Below are positions 27,030 to 37,676 of a stretch of 64,000 bases of DNA, piece by piece (within the stretch, counting starts at the first letter, position 1; every line of letters begins with the position of its first letter). This DNA is from Erythrocercus mccallii (lineage: Eukaryota > Chordata > Aves > Passeriformes > Dicruridae). The position numbers and the translations under genes were made by a program. A model generated the notes under the pieces. That model saw nothing but the letters and a program-made list of their open reading frames with translations. It was not told where the DNA came from and made no database searches. The stretch covers positions 1-64,000 of the forward strand of contig VZRG01001694.1 in the NCBI GenBank assembly GCA_013397435.1, read 5' to 3'.

Positions 27030-27640
27030 GCCGGGGTTCTGCCCAAGGCACAACCGGCACGGTCGGTACTCACCCGGCGCTGGCACCGCGCTCCGGCCGC
27101 CCTCCCTCACGCAGGGCCGCCCCGCTGCCCCATAACACGCGGCGGCGGCTCGGGGCACGCTCGGCACCGGCGGCAGCTGATTTCAGCCCGGCTGCGCTCA
27201 CAAGTTTCTTCTCTTGCCCCCTCCCTCAGCCGCTCAGGCGACCTGTGCGCAGGCGGGCCTGCCACCATCCCACGGGGACTGCCGCGGCGCCCCGGGAGCC
27301 GCGCCGGGAGCAGCCCGCGGCGGCGGGCGGAGCGGCGGCGTGCGAGGGTGATGGATAATGTGCGATGTGTTGTGCGCGCCGGCCGAGAGGCCGGGGCGGC
27401 CTCGCAGGACCAGCCTCCGGGTTTCGGGTTTCAGGGGCAGCTGGCAGCCCCGGGGCGCGCTGCCGGCTGCGCTGCCGGAGGAACGCGCCCGCCTTCCCAG
27501 ACGCTCTGGGAATGCCAGCGCCGGGACACCCGCCGGGAGCCGGCCCGGGCTCCGTGCTGTCCCTAACCGTGCCACGCTCCAAGGGGACGCACGGACAGCC
27601 CGAGATCCTACGCAGAGTTTTGCCGCCCCCTCTCCTTTTT
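27030..27640. promoter_or_regulatory. CpG island, likely promoter
   Basis: This is the only stretch in the window where CG dinucleotides are frequent and G+C is far above the flanks. It contains GC-box-like motifs (for example GGCGGGCGGAG near 27320). In birds such islands usually mark promoters, often without a TATA box, and I see none. A minus-strand splice donor at its left edge (next entry) suggests that transcription leaves leftward. Overlapping open frames on both strands here are products of low stop-codon density in GC-rich DNA. Rightward transcription from the same island cannot be excluded. Confidence 0.8.
27074..27350 (-). other. candidate first exon (mostly 5' UTR) ending at a consensus donor
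   Basis: On the minus strand the island sequence reads GCGCCGG|GTGAGTACC, a full-consensus donor whose first intron base is 27073. The only nearby ATG upstream of it (near 27134, reading leftward) opens a frame that stops after about eight codons, so the exon is probably untranslated or carries a short upstream ORF. The right boundary, the transcription start, cannot be read and is given only as a rough limit. The gene product is unknown. Confidence 0.4.
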
Positions 27641-30600
27641 CCTGTGTGCCTGTGATGCAGCTTTAGTCGGCCGAACACACTCCGAGCAGCCCCGGCTCAC
27701 TCACTTCCAACAGCACCTCTGATGCTTAGCACGGCTTAGAGCTCCTAAAGGACTTGGGATTTTACTCATCCGTGGGCCCGCATAACCAGGGTCCAAAGGC
27801 CCAGCTCTGACTCAAGTGCACAGCAGAAATCAGGGAATTAGGATGGAAACTGCAGCCGTAATTAGGTTTTAGGAGCTGCTGTCCGTTCCCTGGATGGCAG
27901 GAGTGATGCCTGCTACCGGGTGACTCAGGAATCATGAGGCTGCACTCTGCTTTTCTCCATACTCAGAGAGGGCAGTGAATGACACGTAACCTCCGTCCTC
28001 CCACCACACCACAGTATTGGTTTTCAGTGGAAACAGCCTCTCTCGGAAAATCCTAGATGCTGTGTTTCCTGGTCTCTTCTTTCAGATCCCCATCACGAGA
28101 CAAAAAGCAGTTTCTAATACAGTACCCACAATGAGATCATAAGAAAAAAATTACTAATAATGATAGTTGAAGATGGCACAACATCTCGTTTTGAAGCCCA
28201 AGCAGGGTTCAGGGTAGTGTACACACTAACAACCAAATCTTGCAGATTTTCAGCTACATACTAGGCATGTGTGTTCCTCTAATGACTGGAGCTGGAAGAC
28301 CTGTAGAAGCTAGAAAAATGTCTTGCATGAGACTCTCTGCATCTGATGAGTGCAGCTTGGACAGATGTAGATACACTCCCCCCAGCTTCCCTCCTATGAC
28401 CCATTTCTCACAGTTCTGTGTTTGCTGGTTCCAGCTCCACCCAATGTGAAGGCATTAAAAAAATCATCAGTACCACAAGAATAGATACAGCCTTTTGAAG
28501 GCAATCAGTTTTTTGATTTATTTTTCAGATTTGTCAGATTTTTCAATAGATGAGGTCTGAAGAATATTTACCTAGTGTAGCAGGTGACGTCATAGCTTAC
28601 AGAAGTGATAAATGGGATACCACTGCACTGGAGAAGATTCTACTTTTAACAGAAACAAAATAATTCAGGTACCTGGTTATCCATACCGAATCAAACCTCT
28701 GATCTCTGCCTCTCACTAATGATGCAAGAAGGGTTGGGCCTGCAGCAGTCAGCCCAGATATCTGTACATTTATGAAGGGAATACCCAAGGCACTTTCCAG
28801 CTTTTCGTGAGATAACCAGCCAGAAAAGAGAACTAAGCAAGCCATTAAGCATGAGGGCTGGTCCTTGCTCCTGCCTCTGAAAAAGAAATCCACAGAGACA
28901 AAGCAAGGAGGAGGCAGAGCAAACTCATTCCTGTGATCTCCCTGCCAAATGGTGAGATTTGGCCAACACAGGTCCTCAGCATCTGGAAGAGCATGCTGCA
29001 CCCCACCAAAATTCAGCTTCTCCCAGGAGCCATACTAGTTTGAAGAAACCACCGAGTCTTGCTGACTCTCTGCCAATGTAATTTTTTAAGAATAAACAGG
29101 GTGTATCATACATGGCTGTTCAGGAAGAGAAAATAAACGTGCACAAACTTTAGATGCTGAGGAGGACAGAATTAAACACATGCACAGCAGGATACCTATG
29201 CTGGCCTTCAGTTTGCTTGGCTGCCAAATCCAGGCTCAGAGGGAGAGCAGCCAGAATGACACACTAGAAAAAACATTTTTAAGTGGCCTGGAAAGCCTTC
29301 CACCATCAAGGACCATGCCTGCTCTGATGAGGGGCCTGTATATATGGCAGCCTCACTCTGTGCATCACATTTATTGACATCATACAAAAATGTAACCCAG
29401 GCACTTCTGTAAGTTTTATCTCTGCACTTCTGCCTTTATGTGAACAACAGCTGTATAAAGACACAAGACCTCTTGTTTAAATTATAGGAAATTACTGTTC
29501 TGTTACTGTGTTGTTCTCTTAAGAGAGAAGTAACCCCAGGGAAATTTCCAGCTACTGTAGAGAGAGGAGAGTGGCACAATGTACTTTCTAAGCACAGGGA
29601 CACACAGGAAGCAAGCTGCAGGGCAAACTGGAACTGCTGGCTGCACCGCTGGGTAAACACAGACCCCTTGGTCCTGTGCCAGACCTGCTCCTGTTCAACA
29701 GGCAGCTCACAGCCTTGTGCCCACAATGCAGGTGCTTTCAAAAGCTGAGCTGCAAAGCTACTTACATTCTTGAACAGCTGCACACATGAAATCTGGCTAT
29801 CAATACAAAATTACAAACAAGAACAATGAAGAGACCCTTTGTAATCAGATTTCCTTTCTTACTTGGCTTATGGGTGGTCACTTGCTCGTGTTCTTTCTCT
29901 CTGTTTATGGTTTGCTAGTTGATACCCTTCCAAAGTTGAGGTTTAGAGCATAAACCAGTTCATATTTGCAGTTTTATGAGCATTGAAATCCTTCAGCCTG
30001 ATCTGTCTTTTCTACATGTGCATCATCAATATCGAGCCATTCATTAGCTACATTAGGGAAAAAAAAAAAAAACAAACCAGCAGGAGCAGGCCTATAAAAT
30101 GCAGTTAAGGCAAAGAAAAGCCTGGTTTTGTGCCAGTAGGTACCAGCTCATGTCAGAACTACTTCTGTATAACTCCTTAGATACCAAACCTGAGACTGAG
30201 ATGCTTCAAAGGCTTGACCTTTGCATGGCAGGGAGCTAAGATTTTGAATCTTTGCCTCTGGAAAAACAACAAGTTTTTTCCAGAACATTCAATGACAAAA
30301 ACTAGAAACACTTTACCAAACAATCTAACAGGAAGGAGAAAATCTGCATTTGCCACAGACAGTTTGGCCCTGCTCAGGCATGCAATACCCTTGGCCAAGT
30401 GCAAGCAGTTCCAAAGGTAATCTCCCTGCTCTGGGCAAACGTTCCTAAGGCAAGTATCCATATAAACATACAGATACACAGTCTTTGTGAACACAACTTC
30501 TTTGCAGACATTTGTGCAGTCTGGTGAGCGAAGTCGGCAAAAGTGTAAGCAAGCAGGAGAAAACACCACTTTTTTCCAATGTAACTAAACCCAGAAGGCA

Positions 30601-33600
30601 TCTGGTGCCCCTGCAGATTCTGTTGTGTAATACCAAGAGAGAAGACTGTCCTAAATTCACTTTACATTTCAGGAAATATCTTCTCATGCTATTTTCACAG
30701 GTTATGTTCCTCAACAGAACAAGCTGGACAGTCATTTCCTATTCTCATTTTCATGGAAATCAATTCACTTTATCATTAACTCAGAGGCAAACTCTGTCAT
30801 ATCCCCCCAGTGCCTGAATTATTTTTGAAGAAGCAGCATTTTTTTAACACTAGTGTTTTAACTTTCGTTGGATATTTTTGAGCACTGGCTTACCATTATT
30901 TTCTTTGTTTATCCAATAGTGCAGCTGACAATAAGGAAAGAACTGGAATTTCAAATAGCAAGTGTCATCAAAATTTAAGGCCACAAGGTAGAAAACACAA
31001 CTACAGCTCACTGAATAAAAATACTCCTGTATTTTTAGCCCTCAGCAAGAAAAGGACAAACTACCCTCAGAATTAAGAGCCAGCACCCAAAACAGTGGCT
31101 TAAATCTTTACTGTTTCCCTAGGGACATTCTGCAAGATGTTTCACAAATTAGTAAAGCTCCTTACACTAACAGCCATAAAACACAAACATGCAAGTGTTC
31201 AGAGACAGGGCCAAAACCTGACATTGCAAATGGTTTGAAAAGTGTTAAGTTCTTTCTTCCACATACAGGAAACTTCTACTCAAAGTCATCAAGAATGTTT
31301 GAATAATTTCTGGGTCTTCAAATACCATCTCAATTAAATATCAAAAATCTAGCTGTCCAGCTGGCAATTATCTCAAATAACCCATGGGCATCCTGCCATT
31401 TACATATCCACTTCTCCCAACTGCAGCAAAACATTCCTTACCAGTTTGTTATTTTTTCTGCTTTCTGTGTATTATAACTTGCTCCATCCCTGTGCTTGGC
31501 AACTGAACCTCACATTCAACTCTTAATATCATAATTCCTAGCTACATGTTCTGTTTTCCAGTCTGGATAATTGCGACTAATGTAGGACTCTTAAGATGTG
31601 TGTGTCATACATCAAATCCCAAGAAATAGTGATAATACTAATTTTTTTTAAAAAAAGCTTTTCATCACTTTCTTTCTGTGCAAGTGCTCAGAGTAACCGT
31701 CATGTTTAGGTTGGATGTCAGTATTCAGCAGAGAATTTCTTCTCCTCTTATAAGAGTCCAAACAATTTTATCTGGTCTACTTCCTTAAAGTTCAGATTGT
31801 TGAGTCTAGAGTTGTACTAAAATTGTTATGAAAAACAAAACAGGGTTATTCTGGACACACAGAAGGAAGCTGATTCCACTGTGTCCTGACTGAGGAAAAG
31901 ACAGTCACCCATGTAATATGTTCTTCAAATTATAGGAATTCCTTAGAACTGAGGGAGCATTAGAAGGCACAGAATAGAGCATTAGTAGATAAAGTAATGA
32001 TAAAGTGTGGCAAATGGATGCAGAAATGTAGAAACAAGACAACCAAGATCAGGAGCATCAACACAAGGCTTTAAAACTAATGTTTTTATTAAAGCACTCA
32101 CCCAGTACAACTTGATTCTTTTACAAGGCTGTTGCCAGGATCTCAGATTAGATTACATCACTTGGCTTTGATTTCCTAAACATCTTCCAATTTTTCTGCA
32201 AGATTACTTTGGAATTAGACCTTACTAGTATAAACATACTATTCTTTCCCAGCTATAAAACAAATTTCATTTGGATTCACAGGACAGGCGGGAGGTAACT
32301 GACCTTGTGTCTTTGGTCAGAAGCACAGAACATAAATGTATCCTTACCTGCTGCCATCCCTTGTAGGAAGAAATAAAAAAAACCCACTTCCTAATGTAGT
32401 CACTCCATCAGTGAATCTTGATTTACTATTATAGGACACAGCTCAAAGCAGCAAATTCTGGATCCTGTTTGCACAGGACATTTTAGAACTGAAAGTTTTA
32501 CTTCTGTTCCTTTCTATACAGAGAGTAGAACCCTCAAATATACAAAATTTTCTTCCAAATTTTACAATGGGCATTTTGCAGAGTGTTTGATGCCATGCAA
32601 AAATAATGTTGTGTTTTTTAAAAGTAAGTTTAAAAAAATGGGATCTTCCTAGAAGCTGAAATTCACATGGAAATAAAGGGGGTTGGGTTTTGCCTGTACC
32701 TCTTGGGAACACTGACATTGCAAAACAAGATTTCTTCCCCTTAAAAATTAACATCTACACTTCTATTATATATACTGTGATACATTGCAGAAAACTCCTC
32801 AGTTGTCTATTGAGCTGCTGGAGCAGCCAAGATGAAATTAGCAAACTCAAAAATACTGGGTGTCAGGATTAATTTTTGGTGATACACTTAAAATATATAT
32901 ACCCAAGAATGCAAGCAGAACTTAATTTAGAGTTAAGTTCTTGATATCTTATGTTTAAATTCATAGTCTCACCTTCTAGTCAAAGATGCACACTTAGCAA
33001 CTTCACTCTCATAAGCAAAATAGCAACAGCTGCAGTAGAAAACTAGTAGGAAAAAAGCAGTAGAAAGTAAGCAGTAGAGAAAAGGAAAACAAGCCCTAAG
33101 AGCTCAGAGGAGTTCACCATTGGCCAAGCAATCTTCTCAAGCCATTCAGAAGTGAATCAACAGTAAACAGGAGCTCCAATTTATGTGGCTTCTCAATAGG
33201 CTGGATGGAAAAACAGAGACAGCCACCCCATAAGCAGCAGTAAATTTACAAGGAAAAAACTACAGTCCATGGTGAACCTGGAATAATATAGAGGAATAAC
33301 TGCATCAAATGTGATGGATTTAACAGTTCAGGCAGCAGGTAAAGAATTCAGAAAACCCTAAACAATGAAATTATGTGCCACTGTGTCTGTGCTTTGCAAT
33401 TCCCATGATTTCTAACTAGCTGTCTGCACACCCTATGCAGAGGACACTCATTCACCTCTCAAGGCTGATCTCTGAGGAGAAATATGAAAACACCAGCAAG
33501 CACATCCTCCTCAGGCGACCATGTTCTCCTTCCTATGCTTTCTTGTAACAAAAAGCCTTTATAAAATGTACAGGTACAGTTATTGCACAAGGCACAATTT

Positions 33601-34746
33601 GTTTCTGTTCAAAAATGCTCAAGTCCATATTTATCACAGAAATTACTTCTGCTGATATTTGCAGCCAGACATTACCCCCTTGAGTCAGTCACTGGTACCT
33701 TAGATCAGTAAAGAACAAGCACAGAGGGGTAGGAAGTCAGTGTCTCAAACAATTTGCACTAGGAAATGTCTGTATTTTTTTCAGTTGAGGAAATCAATGC
33801 AACCATTGCACTATATTTTACTCTGGTGGCATGTGAGGAGGAGGGATCTAACAAAACCCATGTTTAACCCCATCACAGATTCTCAGAGGTCAGTCCCAAC
33901 ATCTTGGACTTAAGCTCTGAAGTGACAGGCCCCACTGCATGAACTACATCACTTAAGGTGCGAAGGGCAACAAAGGTAAGATGAACATGATCAGAACAAA
34001 AAAACAAGAGGGCAAAAACTAAAGAAAATTGTTACCCAATTCACCCACGAAACACTCTGGCACAAGACAACAGCCTTAGTCACCAGGGAGAAATTAGAAA
34101 TACTGCTCTTGAAGACTTGGATAAGGCAGTATAAAAACCTCACAAATAGCTTTTTGGGTCAGCTTTCATTAGTGAGCAAAAGCAAGAGTGATGGAAGCAA
34201 ATTATTCTGTTCCATATTACCGAAGGATTATTTTGAAGAGTGAGTTAAAAAAGAGCACTAAAATATCTTGAATTAATCCAGTAAAGTTACTGTGTCAAGA
34301 CTGCTACTATCAGGACTTGCACAATGTCTTACAAATGGAGTATACCATTTCCCACATCGTGGAAATCTCACCTTTTCTCAGACATTTTTCCAGGTGCAAG
34401 TATACTTTCCAGCATTACTGCATCATCATGATACCAGTTGTCATGGACTGGGTGTCTTGAATACATGGTACTTGCACAAAATCTTGACCTCCTGTCACCA
34501 ACACATTGTATGTCAGAGGAACCTCAGTCCTTTGGTAAATCCACATATTTTCTTGCAGGACACTGCCTGCAATATCTACGTTCTGCAATAATTTAATCCT
34601 GTAATATTCATCAGTACTTCCTTCAAGGACAGATGCAAGTAGGCTGCATCAGTGGCTGAATAACATTCAGCATCTTACTACTGCAACAAATGTTTCCAGA
34701 TAAGTTATCATTTCTTACCCCTCTGAATAGCTTACCCTGTCAGTGT
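27641..34746. other. non-coding, intergenic-looking sequence
   Basis: No transposon ends, RNA genes or splice-bounded coding blocks are recognisable. There is an A-run at 30059-30072. Frames of 100-134 codons on either strand (for example 28597-29001 and 30177-30569) overlap other long frames and lack motifs. Confidence 0.45.
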
Positions 34747-34957
34747 GCCATTGTCTCGGTTTAAAGAGACAGGTATCTGCCAGAGAAAGCTAGAGTTTTT
34801 CTTAGAATGGAGAATGTAAATTCCCTTCCCTCCAAATTGTTATAATTTTGCAATTAAGGGTGTTATAGATGAAACACCAATCGGAATTATTAAACAAAAA
34901 AATAAAATTTATTAAACTATATACAATTTAGAAAAAGACCACGATACAAACCGATCA

Positions 34958-34983
34958 AGTGTCAGGCCTAGGAATCTGACACT
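34958..34983 (-). other. R-region hairpin, copy A
   Basis: An 8-bp perfect stem (AGTGTCAG at 34958-34965 with CTGACACT at 34976-34983) closes a 10-nt loop holding the palindrome CCTAGG. It lies 67 nt downstream of the TATA box and before the poly(A) signal in minus-strand reading, so it would be near the 5' end and again near the 3' end of the viral RNA. Confidence 0.75.
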
Positions 34984-35493
34984 GGTGGAACAGAGAGACA
35001 GCGTCTAACTGGGCATTCCCCTCTCTGTCCACGTGTTCCACTTAGTTCAGTTTTTATGGGGTTTTGGTAGCCCTCAGGCAAGGGCTGACAATAGAAAAAA
35101 CAGAGTCCCTTTATGAAGTTGATGTGCTAGTGTTGGACTAATGTCAGTCTTCAGGTTGCCTGAAAAGGTTTCTTAGTCTTGCTGCCTCGCTGCTGATGTT
35201 CCTTTATGGGCTGATACTGTCCCTCATCTCGGTTTTCTGTCTCTGGGCTGGTTTCTTTGTCTTTTTTCTTTTCTTTGTCTTGTTTCTGAGACGGTCAGCT
35301 TCATGTAGAAAAGAGTTCTCTGGGTGGAGTGTCTCTCTATTGATTTTTCTGGCGCTTGGCTGTATTGTTCGGTGTCCTGTTACCAATTTTGACGATTAAC
35401 ATGAATGGCCGCAAGTTGGCCGCAGCTATTAACTAGCTGGGCAAGCCTGCCTTTCTCTATACAAATGCAAAACACGAAGTCTCTTCCACCCTG

Positions 35494-35517
35494 GTTCCAA
35501 GGTGCTACCCTTGAAAC
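35494..35517 (-). other. U3 hairpin, copy A
   Basis: GTTCCAAGG (35494-35502) faces CCTTGAAAC (35509-35517) across a 6-nt loop. One position is mismatched in DNA but becomes G-U in the minus-strand RNA. It corresponds in position to hairpins in copies B and C. Confidence 0.6.
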
Positions 35518-36290
35518 TGCTGTTTCAAGATTTGCTTTTACCACGAGCAGCTTTGGTTACAATATTTTATGTGACATAACTCCAGCCTGAATTTACTCCA
35601 ATTATTCTTAATTAACAAGCACGAATTAATTTCCCTCACTCATATATAACAAGGGCTTTCAGGCAAAGCTTTGGGAATAGGGATAGCAGTTTTTTACTAA
35701 GAATATTAAAAATACAAATGTAGCCATACAGAAAGACAAGCAATCAAAACAAACAAAAACCCTAGAAAACTCCTGACAGAGCCAGGGACATGACCTGACA
35801 CGCTGTTGGGCAGAGTGTTAGAAGCAGTCCATATGAATCCTCCTGGAGTAACAGATGCGGTTCTGTGGGGTACAGATGATCTGGAGAGAAGTCCAGTGGT
35901 GGAGAGATGGGTCCTGTCTTCCTCTGGAGAAAATCCAGTGGAGAAACAGGAATGTCTGGTGTTCCTCAGTCCTCCCTCTTTTATCTAGGTAGAGAACTTC
36001 AGACCCTCCACCACTGGGTGGAGCATCTCACCAATGGGATGATGTAATGTGTCATGTCATTGGTGAGCCTTAATGGCCCATTATCAGCATATATCCCCCT
36101 GGAGGGAAGATGAGTGGTGGAAGAGATAAGAAACACTGTCCCACCCAATTTTAACAGCTGGGCCACTATCAAAATCATCCGCCCCCTCCCCCTGCAGTTA
36201 CAAGAGATAAAGAAACAAACATTTCCTCAGCTGGTTTCAACAGATGAAATAGAATACACATTTTTTGGTTCCATAAGCCAAGACAGCCAT

Positions 36291-36867
36291 AGACTAATAT
36301 ATCATGATGTATTAACAATACTGATTGGCATCTGCAGTACACAACAAATTTTTCATCTAAATCCTTCCAGGAGACTCACCATCTCTCTGTCAGTGTTACG
36401 ATGCATTCTTATTACCCTAGCACTGAAAATGCTTTTATTAAATGCTTTCTTCCATTTTGCTTTTTAAAATTTTATTTTACGGGTGATACCAATAAATGTC
36501 TGGACTTCTTTCAACCATGTATTAAGGCATACCTCTGCAGTTAGTCTAGTTAGGCATCCAGGAGGAAAAAAATGGTTTAAGAATTGTTCAGTGCCTCACC
36601 AAAATATGGATCACTTGGGCTTGGTTATCTACTGCTTCCATTCCACCATGGTCCTCACTAGAAGGAACTGAAATAAAAGTGGTTACAGCTCCAATGCCTT
36701 TTGCTACTTTGCTTTCTATGTCTCACGAGCAGTTCTTGCTGCACTTCATCTTTAATGCGTGATGCATTGTTTTGCAGTACTGTAAATCTGGTCTTACTAA
36801 GACCAGAGACTTACAGAGTAAAGCCATAAGATGAGATCTATCTCATCAGAAAAGACAGGATGCAATC
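36291..36867. other. non-coding sequence between two LTRs
   Basis: About 580 bp of AT-rich sequence without recognisable features. It separates the nested LTR pair from LTR copy B. Confidence 0.5.
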
Positions 36868-36963
36868 CCATTTTTATAGATGAAGCAGCCAATCGAATTG
36901 ATATTAAAAAGAATTTATTGATTACAGAATAATTTGGGAAAAAGCCACGAAACAAACCAACAG

Positions 36964-36988
36964 AGTGTCGAGCCTAGGAGTCGACACT
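36964..36988 (-). other. R-region hairpin, copy B
   Basis: The stem AGTGTCGA (36964-36971) and TCGACACT (36981-36988) is perfect over 8 bp, with a 9-nt loop GCCTAGGAG. Compared with copy A the two innermost pairs differ on both sides and still pair. Confidence 0.75.
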
Positions 36989-37383
36989 GGTGAACAGAGG
37001 GTCACGTTTCTCTTGCCATTCCCTCTCTGTCCACGTTTTGCCTTTTGGCTTTCCAGTTTTTATACTCCATAGATAGCCTCAGGCTTGGGCTTAAAGTAGA
37101 AACAATGTTCTTTTGTGTTGTAGATGTGTTCATGGTGGGCAAATATTGGTCTCAGTCCTGCTGAAAGGATTTCTCGGTCCTGCTGAAAGGATTTTGCCAA
37201 AGGGATGCCTATCTTGATTAGTTTTCTGAGAAATCATTGATGAAGGCAAACGACTTGTTGATGGGTTCCTGGTTATCGGTTGGGAAGATCAGGCGTGCAT
37301 CGAGGGTCGTTGGCCATGGCCATCTCCTGAGATTGTGGTTCCCCACCTAACTTTCGAATGTAAATGAAGATTTCCCCCACAAA

Positions 37384-37405
37384 GTTTCAAGATCCCCCTT
37401 GAAAC
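37384..37405 (-). other. U3 hairpin, copy B
   Basis: GTTTCAAG (37384-37391) and CTTGAAAC (37398-37405) form a perfect 8-bp stem with a 6-nt loop ATCCCC. It matches the location of the U3 hairpins in copies A and C. Confidence 0.65.
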
Positions 37406-37640
37406 GGCTGTTAGGTATGGCTTACAGGAGAGAGATTTCAACTGCGTTATTTTATATACAGTATAAACATCTTAGCACAAATTATTCTTGTACACATATA
37501 TAACACCATTTGTGTTTATATAACACCATTTATATTTGCGGATTGCTGATCCCAATTATTTTCATCACATTATCATGGTGAGCTTGGTTACCCCTGGAGT
37601 ACTGGGGAGCTAAGCACTCAAAGCTGCAGCAGTGTTTGCC

Positions 37641-37676
37641 ATTCATAATGTATTTCACATTCATAATGTATTTCAC
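37641..37676. repeat. perfect 18-bp tandem duplication
   Basis: ATTCATAATGTATTTCAC occurs at 37641-37658 and again at 37659-37676 without a mismatch. It lies about 110 bp from the LTR-end duplication of copy B. Confidence 0.95.

Larger units (their letters stand above)
34857..35655 (-). mobile_element. solo LTR copy A, TGTTATA family, 4-bp target duplication
   Basis: The LTR is 34861-35651 (791 bp), beginning TGTTATAG and ending ATATAACA, flanked by AGGG at 34857-34860 and 35652-35655. Orientation is minus: the TATA box (ATAAAAACTG) is read leftward at about 35049-35057 and AATAAA at 34908-34913. A 4-bp duplication is typical of gammaretrovirus-like (ERV1) integrations. It inserted into the older LTR 34752-36285. 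It is about 80-150 bp longer than copies B, C and D. The R-region and U3 hairpins are listed separately. Confidence 0.85.
34747..36290 (-). mobile_element. solo LTR with 5-bp target duplication, host of a nested LTR
   Basis: The outer element runs 34752-36285, beginning TGTCTCGG and ending CCAAGACA, an imperfect inverted pair of ends. It is flanked by GCCAT at 34747-34751 and 36286-36290. After removing the nested LTR and its duplicated AGGG, about 740 bp remain. A TATA-like signal on the minus strand (GATAAAAGAGGG, near 35970-35985) gives minus orientation. The 5-bp duplication suggests an ERVL-like group, though with different ends from the 1655-2303 LTR. There is no internal retroviral sequence. 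Confidence 0.7.
36868..37509 (-). mobile_element. solo LTR copy B, TGTTATA family, 4-bp target duplication
   Basis: The LTR is 36872-37505 (634 bp). It starts TTTTATAGATGA (the usual TG is TT here) and ends ATATAACA, with CCAT at 36868-36871 and 37506-37509. The TATA box is at 37056-37064 and AATAAA at 36914-36919, both read on the minus strand. Two 22-bp repeats with one mismatch (37150-37171, 37172-37193), each containing GTCCTGCTGAAAGGAT, lie upstream of the TATA box in U3, where retroviral enhancers sit. A 20-bp duplication of the LTR end plus CCATTT (37499-37531) makes the exact right edge ambiguous. Confidence 0.8.

Noticed and set aside
26958..27678. Several long overlapping frames on both strands in the CpG island (up to 189 codons).
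   Set aside because: GC-rich DNA has few stop codons; the peptides are Arg/Pro/Ala/Gly-rich in every frame, as expected from composition alone.
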